Assembly (NCBI GenBank): GCA_005882215.1
Contig: VBCK01000119.1
Coordinates: forward strand, 1 to 47,789
Reading direction: 5' to 3'
DNA from: Betaproteobacteria bacterium
GTDB lineage: Bacteria; Pseudomonadota; Gammaproteobacteria; Burkholderiales; Burkholderiaceae_F
Length of the DNA stretch: 47,789 nt
Below are positions 17,284-26,906 of this stretch, one piece after another. The notes under the pieces were generated by a model that saw only the letters and a program-made list of their open reading frames with translations, ran no database searches and was not told the DNA's origin. A program made the translations under genes and the position numbers. Positions within the stretch are counted from its first letter, which is position 1. Every line of letters starts with the position of its first letter.

Positions 17284-19200
17284 ATGTCCAGCGGACTTTT
17301 CTCGATCGGTTCCAGCGCGTTGACAGCGGCGTATGCGGCGCTGCAGACGACGGGCAATAACATCGCGAATGCGAACACGCCGGGTTACTCCCGGCAGATC
17401 GTCGATTTCAGTGCACAGGTCGAAACCAGCCTGAGCGGCAACTACATCGGCGAGGGCGTGGCCGTCGCCAGCATCCACCGGGCCTATGACGAGCTGCTGA
17501 CCCGCCAGGTCGAATCGGCGCAGGCGGCCGCCAGCCAGACGGGCACGCGCGCCACGCTGCTCAATCAGGTGAGCAACCTGTTCGCGAGCACGACCAGCGG
17601 CCTGGGGGCCGCGGTCAACCAGTTCTTCGCGCAGATGCAGACGCTGACCCAGCAGCCCAGCAGCCTGGCGGTGCGGCAAACGGCGCTGTCATCGGCTCAG
17701 CAGATGGCGGCGAGCTTCAACGACGCGTATGCGCGGCTGCAGCAGATGCAGCAAAGCGCCAATCAGCAGATCGGCCAGGAGATATCGACGGTCAACAGCA
17801 CGAGCGCCCAGATCGCCAGGCTGAACGATCAGATCGCGCTCGCGACCTCGGTCGGCGGCTCGCCCAACGACCTGCTCGACCAGCGCGACCAGGCGATCCG
17901 CACGCTGAACCAGTCGATCGGCGTGACCACGATGAAACAGAGCGACGGCTCGATCAACGTGTTCCTGGCCAACGGGCAGGCGCTCGTGGTCGGCGACCAG
18001 GTTACCCAGATGGGCATGGGCCCGGATCCGTCCAATCCGCAGAACATCGTGGTCGGGACAAAAGCCGGCAACTCGATCGTTCCGCTCAGCACGAGCGGCA
18101 GCGCAGGCGGGAACATCGGGGCGTTGATGCAGTTCAGCCTGCAGGACGTCCCGACCACCGAGAACCAGATCGGGCGCCTGGCGGCGGTGATCTCGTCGCA
18201 GTTCAATCAGCAAAGCCAGCTGGGCCAGGACTTGAACGGGGCCCCCGGCGTGAACTTCTTCTCCTCGCTCTCGCCCACGGTGATCGCATCGACGACCAAC
18301 GCGACCTCGGGCGGCGCGCCGGCCGAAACCGTCACCGCGACCTTCAGCGATGCCACGAAGCTGCAGGCCTCGGACTACAGGCTGCAGGTCGTCAGCGGCA
18401 ACTATCAGCTGACGCGCCTGTCCGACGGCCAGCAGACCACGCTGTCGTCGCTGCCGGGCACCGCGGCCACGGTGGACGGCATCACGATCAGCGTCACCGG
18501 AACTGCGACCAACGGCGACTCGTTCACCCTCGAACCAGTCCGAGCGGCCTCCGCCAACCTGGCCGTCTCGATCGGGCAGCCCCAGCAGATCGCCGCCGCC
18601 AGCCCGGTGCAGGCATCGATTCCGGCGGCCAACACCGGCACGCTCACCGTGTCCTCGCTGTCGGTGACAGGTCCCGCCCGCAACCCGAATCTGACCGACG
18701 CCGTGACGGTGAGCTTCTCCAGTCCGACCAGCTACACGATCACCGACTCCACCAGCGGCACCTCGTCGTCCGGGACGTACACGTCCGGCCAGCCGATCTC
18801 GTTCAACGGGTGGAGCCTGACGCTGCTGGGAGCGTCCCACGCCGGGGACTCGGTCAATGTGGGTCCCAATGTCGGCGGCACCGGCGACAACACCAACGCG
18901 CTGGCGCTGGCGCAGCTTCAAAACGCCAATGTGGTCAATGGCACATCGCTCGGCTCCGCTTATGCGGCGGTCGTGTCGCAGGTCGGCACGACGACGGCCA
19001 ACGCGCAGGCCGATCAGCAGAACCAGCAGACGATCCTTCAGAATGCGGTCAACGCGCAAAGTTCGATGGCCGGCGTCAATCTGGACGAGGAAGCCGCCAA
19101 GCTGATGCAGTACCAGCAGCAATACCAGGCGGCCGCCAAGGTGATCTCGATCGCCTCGACGCTGTTCAACCAGATCCTGTCGATCGCGTCCGCGGGCTGA
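17284..19200 (+). CDS. flgK: Hook-filament junction protein FlgK (HAP1)
   Basis: FlgK is the first hook-filament junction protein and a client of FlgN. The 638-residue product begins MSSGLFSIGSSALTAAYAAL with the signature NNIANANTPGYSRQIVDFSA. It contains the DLLDQRDQAIRTL block and ends with the D0 coil (VNLDEEAAKLMQYQQQYQAA, then KVISIASTLFNQILSI). The central region is Ser/Thr/Gly-rich beta sequence of the kind expected for surface-exposed domains. It has its own sigma-28-like promoter. Confidence 0.97.
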   Translation: MSSGLFSIGSSALTAAYAALQTTGNNIANANTPGYSRQIVDFSAQVETSLSGNYIGEGVAVASIHRAYDELLTRQVESAQAAASQTGTRATLLNQVSNLFASTTSGLGAAVNQFFAQMQTLTQQPSSLAVRQTALSSAQQMAASFNDAYARLQQMQQSANQQIGQEISTVNSTSAQIARLNDQIALATSVGGSPNDLLDQRDQAIRTLNQSIGVTTMKQSDGSINVFLANGQALVVGDQVTQMGMGPDPSNPQNIVVGTKAGNSIVPLSTSGSAGGNIGALMQFSLQDVPTTENQIGRLAAVISSQFNQQSQLGQDLNGAPGVNFFSSLSPTVIASTTNATSGGAPAETVTATFSDATKLQASDYRLQVVSGNYQLTRLSDGQQTTLSSLPGTAATVDGITISVTGTATNGDSFTLEPVRAASANLAVSIGQPQQIAAASPVQASIPAANTGTLTVSSLSVTGPARNPNLTDAVTVSFSSPTSYTITDSTSGTSSSGTYTSGQPISFNGWSLTLLGASHAGDSVNVGPNVGGTGDNTNALALAQLQNANVVNGTSLGSAYAAVVSQVGTTTANAQADQQNQQTILQNAVNAQSSMAGVNLDEEAAKLMQYQQQYQAAAKVISIASTLFNQILSIASAG

Positions 19201-19273
19201 GTCGGCGAGCTCAAATGCGCAACGTCCGGATCGCGCAGAACCGACACGTCACACCGAGCAGGAACCGACGTCC

Positions 19274-20482
19274 ATGATCAGAATCTCCACCTACATGATG
19301 TTCCAGAACGGCCAGCAGGCGATCGGCAACAGCCAGAGCCAGCTGATGTCGACCGAGCTGCAGCTGGCGACCGGCAGGCAGATCAATTCGCCGTCGGACA
19401 ACCCGGTGGGCGCCGCCAACGTGGCCTCGCTGAGCACGACCGTGTCCGAACTGAGCCAGTTCAAGAGCAACCAGGGCGCAGCCCAGCTGCAGCTGAACCT
19501 GGCCGACTCCACGATGAGCAACTTCGTCAATCTGGTGCAGGATGTGCAACAGCGCCTGGTCCAGGCCGGCGACGCCAGTTACTCGGATACGCAGCGCGCC
19601 GCTCTGGCCCAGGGGCTGCAGGGCGACCTGAACCAGATGGTCGGCCTGGCCAACACGAGCGACGGCCAGGGCGGGTACCTGTTCGCCGGATCGCAGCAGT
19701 CGGCGGCGCCGTTCTCGCAGACCGGCAACAGCGTGACGTACGGCGGCGATTCCACGCTGCAGTCGATCCAGGTTTCGCAGAACCGGCAGCTTCAGATCAA
19801 GTTCTCCGGCGACGACCTTTTCCAGAAGATCCGGCCCGGCAATGGTTCTTTCGTCAGCGCGGCCAACGCGGGCAACACCGGCACGGGCGTGATCGACGCC
19901 GGGTCGGTGACCAACCCGTCGGCGCTGACCGGCCATTCGTACACGATCAGCTTCGCGGTCAGCGGATCGGCGACCACCTACCAGGTGCAGGATACGACCA
20001 CCAGCGCGACGGTCGCGAGCGGGAACTACACGTCGCCCACGTCGATCTCGTTCGCCGGACAGCAGGTCGCGGTCAGCGGTGCGCCCGCCGGCGGCGATAC
20101 GTTCACGGTCGCACCCGCGCCGTACCAATCGATCTTCACCACGGTGGCCAACGCGATCGCTGCGCTGCAGCAGCCGGCGCAGGCTCCGGCCGCCAACGCA
20201 CAGTTGCAGATCGCGCTCGGATCCGCTCTGTCGTCGTCGAGTCAGGCCATGGATCATCTGACCTTGAAGCAGGCCGAGATCGGCAATCAGCTTCAGCAGC
20301 TCAACTCGTACTCCACGTTGAACGACGACCGCACGCTGCAGACCACTTCCGCGTTGTCCTTGATCCAGGACGTGGATTACGCGAAGGCGGCCTCGCAGAT
20401 GGCGCAGCAGCAGACGATCTATCAAGCCGCGCTGCAGAGCTATTCGGCCGTATCCAAACTGTCGTTGTTCAACTATCTCTAG
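19274..20482 (+). CDS. flgL: Hook-filament junction protein FlgL (HAP3)
   Basis: FlgL is the second junction protein. The 402-residue product begins MIRISTYMMFQNGQQAIGNS and has LATGRQINSPSDNPVGAANV, the flagellin-family N-terminal pattern, plus LVGLANTSDGQGGYLFAGSQ, usual for FlgL. The C-terminal coil reads SLIQDVDYAKAASQMAQQQT, then IYQAALQSYSAVSKLSLFNYL. It is the last gene of the flagellar operon; a hairpin follows 29 bases after the stop. Confidence 0.97.
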   Translation: MIRISTYMMFQNGQQAIGNSQSQLMSTELQLATGRQINSPSDNPVGAANVASLSTTVSELSQFKSNQGAAQLQLNLADSTMSNFVNLVQDVQQRLVQAGDASYSDTQRAALAQGLQGDLNQMVGLANTSDGQGGYLFAGSQQSAAPFSQTGNSVTYGGDSTLQSIQVSQNRQLQIKFSGDDLFQKIRPGNGSFVSAANAGNTGTGVIDAGSVTNPSALTGHSYTISFAVSGSATTYQVQDTTTSATVASGNYTSPTSISFAGQQVAVSGAPAGGDTFTVAPAPYQSIFTTVANAIAALQQPAQAPAANAQLQIALGSALSSSSQAMDHLTLKQAEIGNQLQQLNSYSTLNDDRTLQTTSALSLIQDVDYAKAASQMAQQQTIYQAALQSYSAVSKLSLFNYL

Positions 20483-20510
20483 CCGCTTCGTTCCGGTATT
20501 CTGCGCGCAA

Positions 20511-20540
20511 GACGGCCGCGGCCTCGCGGTCGGGGCCGTC
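20511..20540 (+). terminator. Hairpin between flgL and the multi-PAS kinase
   Basis: GACGGCC (20511-20517) pairs perfectly with GGCCGTC (20534-20540) across a 16-base GC-rich loop. There is no following T-run and the kinase ATG is only 6 bases on. It may attenuate read-through or hide the kinase ribosome binding site rather than terminate. Confidence 0.3.
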
Positions 20541-20545
20541 GCCTG

Positions 20546-23500
20546 ATGGAGCAGGACGTGGCCGATTCGACGCTATTTGATCGCAGCCGGTCGCGGGCGC
20601 GGACGCCATCGGGCCCGCCCGAACTGGCCTCCAGCGTCCGCACGCTTGCGATCGAGTCGGCGCCGGCTCCGCGCGGCGTGCCCGAAGCCGGCACCGCGGC
20701 CCCCTGGCTGCAAGCGCCAGCGCCGGAGCCGGTCGACCTGGCGCATCCGCCGGCAAGCCTGTTCGACGAACTGCCCGACGCGGTGCTGCGTTTCGACCGG
20801 CGCCTGGTGGTCGTCTACGCGAACCTGGCGGTCGAACGCGCGACCGCGCTTTCCAGAAAAGCGTTCATCGGGCGGCCGCTGAAACACGTCGAGAATTTCA
20901 CGCCGTACGCGCCGCTGTGGGAAGCAAAGGTGGCCGCGACCTTCGACTCGCTGGACGCCCGCAGCTTCAAGTTCGCGTATTCCCACCCGGCCGGCTCCAA
21001 GAACTTCGAAGTGCGCCTGGTGCTCGAGTTCGACGCGCAGGGCGAGGCCTCGTTCGTGACCGCGTTCGTGCGCGACGTGACGGTGCCCCGCACCGCGTTG
21101 CGCGCCACGCGCGCGGCCGATGCGATGTTGTCGACCCTGATGTCCAGCGCTCGCATCGGCATGGCCGTGCTCGACGGCAACCTGCGCTACGTGCGCTGCA
21201 ATGCATACCTGGCCCAGCTGCTGGGCGTGGAAGTCGGACAACTGCTCGGCCGGCGCCTGGACCAGGCGTTCGACCACTCCTCGCAGCCGGCCGTGATGCG
21301 CTCGCTGGAACGGATGCGCAACGGCGAGCTGCGCATGCCGCAGCAGATCGAATACGAGTTCACCGGCGGCGATCGGCCCTGGGTGCGGGAGCGCCGTACT
21401 CCGCTGTTCGGCCCGCTCGGGTTCAGTGGCGTGTTCCTCACGGTGGAGCGCCTGGATCGGGAGCGCTTCGCAGAGACCTCGCTGGCCGCGCTGCGGCAGG
21501 CGCTCGATTCGGCCGGTGAAATGGTCCTCGAAATCGGCCGCGACGGCTCGATCCTGGACGCCAACGAGACGGCGCTGGCCTGGCTCGGGTACAGCCGCGA
21601 GCAGATCACCGGACTGCGGTTGGGCGCTATCGACGCCAGCCTGACCGAGGAGCGCCTCGCCGAGATGATCGAGTCGCTGCTCGGACGCGGCGCGTTCCAC
21701 GGGGAGGCGCGCTACCGGACCCGGCTCGGCTCCGAGTTCGAGGTCGATGTGGTCTTGCAGCGGGTCGAGCACGGCGAGCGCGAATTCATTTTCCTGCTGG
21801 TGCGGGACATCTCGGACCGCAAGCGCATCGAGGTCGAGCTGGCCGAGAACGCCGAACGCCTGGCCACCATTTTCAACGAGAGCCCGGTCGGTATCCTGCA
21901 GCTGGATTCGAGCTTTCGGATCCGGCGCGCCAATCGGGCCGCCTGCGCGCTGCTCGGACACCGGGAGCACGACCTGCTCGGGCGCGATCCGGTGCGGCTG
22001 ATGCATCCGGACGACGTGGTCGCGAGCCTGAAGCAGCGCGACCGCCTGATGGAGGTCCTGCCGGGCGGCGGGTCGCTGGTGTCGGAGCCGGATCGCCGGC
22101 TGCTCGATCGCGAGGGCCGCACGGTCTGGGTCAAGCTGGGCTGGCGCGCGCTTGGAAGCGCCGACACGGCGCGCCGCTATCTGCTGGTGATGGAGAACTT
22201 CACCGATCAGAAGCTGTTCGAGGGGCAGCTCAGGGCGGCGCTGCGCGAGCAGCAATCGCTGCTGGAGACGATGAGCACGGGCGTGGTCAAAACGCTCGAT
22301 GGGCAGATCGTTCTGGCCAACCGGGAATTCGGGCGGATGTTCGGCTACACCGAAACCGAGGCGATCGGCATGTCCTTGTGGCAACTGTGCCTGCATCGCG
22401 ACGGACAGGCGCCCGAGGACGTGCCGGGACTGCCTGCGGTGCGGCCCGGTCTGACGACCAGCGCCGAGGTGGTGCTGTACGGCCGCGACGGCCGCCCCCG
22501 GTGGTGCCTGGTACAGGCCCGCCCGCTGGACGACGTGGAAGCCGACGCGGCGCCGGCCGAGGCGATTTTCACGTTCCAGGACGTCACCGAGCTGCGGCTG
22601 CAGCGCGAAGCGGCCGCGCGCGCCGCCGTCGAGCTGCAGAGCCTGCTGGCTGAAAGCCGCCTGATCTTCGACACCGCGCTGGTCGGGCTGCTGTTCGTGC
22701 GGGACGGGCGCCTGGTGCGAGCCAACGCGGCCATGGAGGACCTGCTCGGTTGCGATACCGGAACGCTGGTGGACCAGATCCAGCTGTTCGCGCATCCGTC
22801 CGACCGGATGCTGCTGGCCGGCCTGGAAGAGCGGTTCGAGACGATCCGCACGGCCGGCGCGTGCGAATTCGAGCTGCTGCTGTATCGACGCCGCAGCGAC
22901 CCGATCTGGGTGGCCGTCCAGGGGCGCGCGGTCAATCGGGAACGGCCCGAGCTGGGCTACATCTTCGCCTTCGTCAACATCGACGAGCGCAAGCGCTCCG
23001 AGCGCGAGCTGCGTTCCACGCTGAACGAGCTTCAGCTGATCTTCGACAACGCGCTGGTCGCGATCCTGTACGTGGCCAACGACCTGGTGGTGAAGTCCAA
23101 CGCCGCGGCCGAGCGCATGTTCGGCTTCTCCGCGCCGGACCTGCGGGAGTTGCAGTTCGGCACCCTGTTCGCGGACCCGGCCGACTGGCTCAGCGTGTCG
23201 GCCGACTGGATGGGCGCTGCGGCCGGCGGGTCGGCGACCTTCGAACACCAGATGCGGCGCTCCGACGGGTCGGTGTTCTGGTGCGGCGGCAACGTGCGGC
23301 CGCTCGAGGAGGAGGCACCCGAGCGTGGGGTGATCGTGACGCTGATGGATGTGGACGCGCGGCACCGCTCCGAGGACGAGTTGCGCACGATGCGCAACTA
23401 TCTGGACCTGGTGATCGAGAACCTGCCGGTTTTGCTGTCGGTGCGCGAGGTGAAGACCGGCCGCTTCGTCAGCCTGAACCGGGCTGGCGAGGCGATGACC

Positions 23501-24802
23501 GGACTGTCGCGCAACCAGGTGATCGGGCGGACCTGGCACGAGGTGTACGGGCGTCAGTTCGCCGACCTGTACCGCGAGATGGATCGCAAGGCGATCGCCG
23601 ACGGCCAGCAGATCGAACGGCCGCGCGACGTGATGCTCAGGGCCGACGGGCGCACCCTGATCGTCAACCAGCGCGTGGTTCCGGTGTTCGACGACGCGCA
23701 GGCCGAGCAGCGGTCGGCCAGCTACGTGATGTCGATCATCGACGATTTGACTGACGAGGTGCGCGCCGAGACGGCCCTGCGCGAGACCGAGACGCGTTTT
23801 CGCCAGTTCGCCGAGAACATCGATCAGCTGGTGTTCATCGCCAGCGCCGACTTGACCGAGGTGCTCTACGTCAATTCGCGCTATGCGCAACTGGTCGGGG
23901 CGGCGCCCTCGGAGCTGATGGACAACCCGCGCAATGCGCTGCGCCACGTGCTGTTCGAAGACTCGGCGCAGTTGGCGCATCAGCTGCCGCGCGTGATCGC
24001 CGGCCTGCGCCGGCTGCGGCGCGCCGAGCTGACGGTGCGGGTCGATCATCCGAGCGGCGGCGTGCGAACGATCAGCGTTCGATTGAATCCCGCCCGGATG
24101 CACGACGGCTTGCTGCGCGTATTCGGCGTGGCCGAGGATGTGACCGCGCGGATGGCGGCCGAGCAGCAGCGGCTGGAGGATGCGGTGCGGCAGCGCGACA
24201 TCCTGGTGCGCGAGGTCCACCACAGGATCAAGAACAACCTGCAAGGCGTGGCCGGCCTGCTTCAGCACATGGCCAGCGGCAAGCCGGAGGTCGCAAACCA
24301 GTTGAACGAGATCGCCGGCCAGATCCAGGCGATCGCGCAGGTCCACGGTCTGCAGATCGGCGCCGCCGGCACGCTGCCGGTGCTGGGCGTGGTGCAGGGG
24401 ATCTTCAACAACCTGGGCGTGATGTTCGGCGTCGAAGTGCGTCTGGCGCCGTCGGCCTCGGCGCTGTGGCGCTGGGGGCTGCCCGAAGGCGAGGCGGTGC
24501 CGCTGGCCCTGGTGATCAACGAGCTCGGCACCAACGCGATCAAGTACCGCGAAAGCCGCGATCTGACCTTGGACGTGCGGATCGAAGCGCGGTCCGACGG
24601 GCTGGCCGTGCGGATCCAGAATGCGGGCCGGCTTCCGGGTGGCTTCGATCTGGCCCGCATTTCGTCGGGCGTCTCGGGCCTCGGGCTGGTCAAGGCGCTG
24701 TTGCCGCGCCGCGGCGCACACCTTTCGCTGGAGCAGGAGGACGACCGCGTTACGGCCACGCTGGACCTTTCCGCGCCCGCGGTGCGCGAGGACCTGGCTT
24801 AG
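20546..24802 (+). CDS. Soluble multi-PAS sensor histidine kinase, HisKA_2 type
   Basis: A 1418-residue cytoplasmic kinase with no membrane segment or signal peptide. I count about nine PAS-type units between residues 70 and 1205; each is introduced by a helical linker and most show the xxNxA core (for example VYANLAVERATALSRK, ILDANETALAWLGYSREQI, FVSLNRAGEAMTGLSRNQV). The histidine-box is REVHHRIKNNLQGVAGLLQH, with the phosphoacceptor at residue 1225 or 1226; this REVHHRIKNNLQ form is the HisKA_2 class. The ATPase N-box is VINELGTNAIKYRES. The next gene, 45 bases on, encodes an ANTAR response regulator, a known partner type for HisKA_2 kinases. Which ligands or cofactors the PAS units sense cannot be seen. 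Two adjacent PAS units look duplicated. Confidence 0.9.
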   Translation: MEQDVADSTLFDRSRSRARTPSGPPELASSVRTLAIESAPAPRGVPEAGTAAPWLQAPAPEPVDLAHPPASLFDELPDAVLRFDRRLVVVYANLAVERATALSRKAFIGRPLKHVENFTPYAPLWEAKVAATFDSLDARSFKFAYSHPAGSKNFEVRLVLEFDAQGEASFVTAFVRDVTVPRTALRATRAADAMLSTLMSSARIGMAVLDGNLRYVRCNAYLAQLLGVEVGQLLGRRLDQAFDHSSQPAVMRSLERMRNGELRMPQQIEYEFTGGDRPWVRERRTPLFGPLGFSGVFLTVERLDRERFAETSLAALRQALDSAGEMVLEIGRDGSILDANETALAWLGYSREQITGLRLGAIDASLTEERLAEMIESLLGRGAFHGEARYRTRLGSEFEVDVVLQRVEHGEREFIFLLVRDISDRKRIEVELAENAERLATIFNESPVGILQLDSSFRIRRANRAACALLGHREHDLLGRDPVRLMHPDDVVASLKQRDRLMEVLPGGGSLVSEPDRRLLDREGRTVWVKLGWRALGSADTARRYLLVMENFTDQKLFEGQLRAALREQQSLLETMSTGVVKTLDGQIVLANREFGRMFGYTETEAIGMSLWQLCLHRDGQAPEDVPGLPAVRPGLTTSAEVVLYGRDGRPRWCLVQARPLDDVEADAAPAEAIFTFQDVTELRLQREAAARAAVELQSLLAESRLIFDTALVGLLFVRDGRLVRANAAMEDLLGCDTGTLVDQIQLFAHPSDRMLLAGLEERFETIRTAGACEFELLLYRRRSDPIWVAVQGRAVNRERPELGYIFAFVNIDERKRSERELRSTLNELQLIFDNALVAILYVANDLVVKSNAAAERMFGFSAPDLRELQFGTLFADPADWLSVSADWMGAAAGGSATFEHQMRRSDGSVFWCGGNVRPLEEEAPERGVIVTLMDVDARHRSEDELRTMRNYLDLVIENLPVLLSVREVKTGRFVSLNRAGEAMTGLSRNQVIGRTWHEVYGRQFADLYREMDRKAIADGQQIERPRDVMLRADGRTLIVNQRVVPVFDDAQAEQRSASYVMSIIDDLTDEVRAETALRETETRFRQFAENIDQLVFIASADLTEVLYVNSRYAQLVGAAPSELMDNPRNALRHVLFEDSAQLAHQLPRVIAGLRRLRRAELTVRVDHPSGGVRTISVRLNPARMHDGLLRVFGVAEDVTARMAAEQQRLEDAVRQRDILVREVHHRIKNNLQGVAGLLQHMASGKPEVANQLNEIAGQIQAIAQVHGLQIGAAGTLPVLGVVQGIFNNLGVMFGVEVRLAPSASALWRWGLPEGEAVPLALVINELGTNAIKYRESRDLTLDVRIEARSDGLAVRIQNAGRLPGGFDLARISSGVSGLGLVKALLPRRGAHLSLEQEDDRVTATLDLSAPAVREDLA

Positions 24803-24847
24803 CCGCCGTCGACCGGCGTGTCATTCGACTAGAGGAGGCTCGATAGG

Positions 24848-25477
24848 ATGCAGGGCGCAGCCAACGACCGGACGATCGGAGCTCGGCCGACCAGGATCCT
24901 GGTGGTCGACGACGACCGCCTGGTGCTGGCCACCGTGGTGGCCGGGCTGCGGCAGGCCGGTTTCGAAGTGCTGGAAGCCGACAACGGCGACGACGCGATC
25001 CTGCTGGCACGCAATCATCGGCCCCGCCTGGCGATCCTTGACATGCGGATGCAGGGCAAGTCCGGCATGGACGTGGCGCGCTACCTCGCTTCGAACACGT
25101 CGACCGGCTTCATTTTCCTGTCGGCGTTCGGCGACCAGTCCATCGTGGACGAGTCGGCCCGCCTCGGTGCGCTCGGCTACCTGGTCAAGCCGATCGACAT
25201 CCGGCAGATCGTGCCGGCCGTGAACGCGGCGCTTGCCAAGCTCGACGCCGGCCTCGCCCCGGCGGCCCGGCCGGCGCCGCCGGCACCCGCAAGCCCGGCG
25301 CCCGGCCGCGACGAAGCGATCGCGGTCGGGATCCTGATGGAGCGGCTGCGCCTGGACCAGGCGCGGGCGCTGCAGGCGCTGCGCGAACAGGCGCGCGGCG
25401 AGGGCCGCAGCGTCGAATCGCTCGCCTCCAGCATGGTCGAGGCCGCCAACCGCCTCAATTCGATTCCGCGCGGCTAG
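24848..25477 (+). CDS. ANTAR-type response regulator
   Basis: The 209-residue product has an N-terminal receiver domain (RILVVDDDRLVLATVVAGLR, phosphoacceptor in LAILDMRMQGKSG, then FLSAFGD and LGYLVKPID). An Ala/Pro linker follows, then a C-terminal three-helix ANTAR domain (AVGILMERLRLDQARALQAL, SVESLASSMVEAANRL). ANTAR regulators usually bind paired RNA hairpins and prevent termination, so the output is probably RNA-level antitermination rather than DNA binding. It is paired with the upstream multi-PAS kinase; AGGAGG precedes the ATG. The last 23 bases overlap the convergent kinase gene on the other strand. Confidence 0.9.
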   Translation: MQGAANDRTIGARPTRILVVDDDRLVLATVVAGLRQAGFEVLEADNGDDAILLARNHRPRLAILDMRMQGKSGMDVARYLASNTSTGFIFLSAFGDQSIVDESARLGALGYLVKPIDIRQIVPAVNAALAKLDAGLAPAARPAPPAPASPAPGRDEAIAVGILMERLRLDQARALQALREQARGEGRSVESLASSMVEAANRLNSIPRG

Positions 25478-26741
25478 TCGCCCGGTCCCACATCGTGAAG
25501 AAGAACGTGGCGCCCTTGCCGGGCTCGGACTCGGCCCAGATGCGGCCGCTGTGCCGCCGTACGATGCGCTGAACGGTCGCCAGGCCGACGCCGGTGCCCG
25601 CGAACTCGCTCTGTGAGTGCAGCCGCTGGAACGCCCCGAACAGGCGGTCGGCAAAGCGCATGTCGAAACCGGCGCCGTTGTCGCGCACGAAGAAAGCGTG
25701 ATCGCCGTCGGCCCTGCAGCCGAACTCGATCCGCGCCTCGGGTGTCTTGGCGGAGAACTTGAACGCGTTGCCGAGCAGGTTTTGCAGCACCAGGCGCAGC
25801 AGCGTGCGGTCGCCTTCCACGCTCAGACCGGGCTGGACCGTGACCTCGATCTGGCGGCCCGGCTCGGCCGCCTTCAACTCCTCGGCCAGCTGGCGCGCTG
25901 TCTCCGACAGATCCACCCGCTCGAACTGCAGCTCACGGCCCGTCATGCGCGACATCGCCAGCAGCGTCTCGATCATCGAATTCATCCGGCCTGCGGCGGC
26001 CAGGATCCTCTTCACGTGCTCGCGACCCAGAGCATCGAGCCGCTCCCCGTAGTCCTCCAGCACGATCTGGGCGAAACCGTCGATCACGCGCAGCGGAGCG
26101 CGCAGGTCGTGTGACACGGAATAGGCGAAGCTGTCCAACTCGCGCACGGCCAGCTCGTGCCGCTGCATTCGCGCCAGATTGTCGGCCTCGAGCTGACGGA
26201 TGCGCCCCTGCAGCTCGGCAGCCCGGTCGGCGCTGAGCGCGCTATCGGTGAGCAGGCTGGCGACCCCGGCGTATCCGCAATACCGTCCGCTGGCCGAGTA
26301 AAGCGGCGCGCCGCTCAATCGCAGCGCCCGAGCCTTATCCGTCTTCGCCTCCAGCTCGACGTCGTGAAACGGCAGCCGGCGCGCTACCGCTTCGGCGAGC
26401 GCGGGGGGCGGCAGCGCGGCCTGAGCCCCAGACTGCAGCTGCCAGGGAGCACGACCGAGCAACGAGCCCAGGTCCAGCCCGGACGGACCGCCCCGGCCGA
26501 ATTCGGTCTCGACCACCCGCAATTGCGGATCGGTGCGCCACCACCAGTCGCTCGATGAGGCGAGCGCCCGGCGCAGCGCGGCGCGTTCCAGGTTTTCCCG
26601 CCGGAAGCGGGCCGCGGTGACGCCGAAGATGCCGATCACCGCACCGAGCGCCAAGGCGCCCAGCAGCAGCATCGGGACGGAAGACAAGGCCACGAGTCCG
26701 ACGGCGGGAAATCGTTCGTCCCTGATTGTGCCAGTGCCCAT
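25455..26741 (-). CDS. Membrane-anchored PAS sensor histidine kinase
   Basis: A 428-residue kinase. One N-terminal hydrophobic segment (VALSSVPMLLLGALALGAVI) anchors it. A PAS-like region starts SSDWWWRTDPQLRVVETEF. Then come a coiled coil, the HisKA box SFAYSVSHDLRAPLRVIDGF with the phosphoacceptor histidine, and a complete HATPase_c domain (LQNLLGNAFKFSAK, DNGAGFDM, GTGVGLATVQRIVRRHSG). The DLRAPLR type of H-box is common in phytochrome-like kinases. It has no response regulator on its own strand. The nearest receivers are the ANTAR regulator (convergent) and the REC-GGDEF-EAL protein (divergent operon); pairing with the latter is plausible but unproven. Confidence 0.9.
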   Translation of the reverse strand: MGTGTIRDERFPAVGLVALSSVPMLLLGALALGAVIGIFGVTAARFRRENLERAALRRALASSSDWWWRTDPQLRVVETEFGRGGPSGLDLGSLLGRAPWQLQSGAQAALPPPALAEAVARRLPFHDVELEAKTDKARALRLSGAPLYSASGRYCGYAGVASLLTDSALSADRAAELQGRIRQLEADNLARMQRHELAVRELDSFAYSVSHDLRAPLRVIDGFAQIVLEDYGERLDALGREHVKRILAAAGRMNSMIETLLAMSRMTGRELQFERVDLSETARQLAEELKAAEPGRQIEVTVQPGLSVEGDRTLLRLVLQNLLGNAFKFSAKTPEARIEFGCRADGDHAFFVRDNGAGFDMRFADRLFGAFQRLHSQSEFAGTGVGLATVQRIVRRHSGRIWAESEPGKGATFFFTMWDRATSRAESN

Positions 26742-26868
26742 GCGGACCGCGCACCCCGGGGGCCGGCGCGCCCCGCGCGCCGACCCCGCGCCGATCGCCC
26801 GAATTGGGCCGCTTTCCAGTGCGCAGGCCGATCAAGTTCGTCCTTGGGCCGTCGAAAAAACGTGAAGG

Positions 26869-26885
26869 GCACCCGTTTCGGGTGC
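26869..26885 (+). other. Small hairpin in the leader of the HAMP-GAF gene
   Basis: GCACCCG and CGGGTGC form a perfect 7-bp stem with a TTT loop, ending 21 bases before the assumed ATG at 26907. It could influence translation. It does not have the six-base loop expected of ANTAR target hairpins. Confidence 0.35.
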
Positions 26886-26906
26886 GCGTGCGCGCGCGGT
26901 GAAGTG

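Noticed and set aside
20573-24721. A 1382-codon open frame antisense to the multi-PAS kinase
   Set aside because: It is rich in His, Gln, Arg and Ala with no recognisable domain, as expected from antisense of high-GC coding DNA; the sense frame has clear PAS and kinase motifs.
26832-26855. Sigma-28-like boxes TCAAGTTC and GCCGTCGA upstream of the HAMP-GAF gene
   Set aside because: The spacer is 8 bases instead of 11, so the two boxes cannot be used together.
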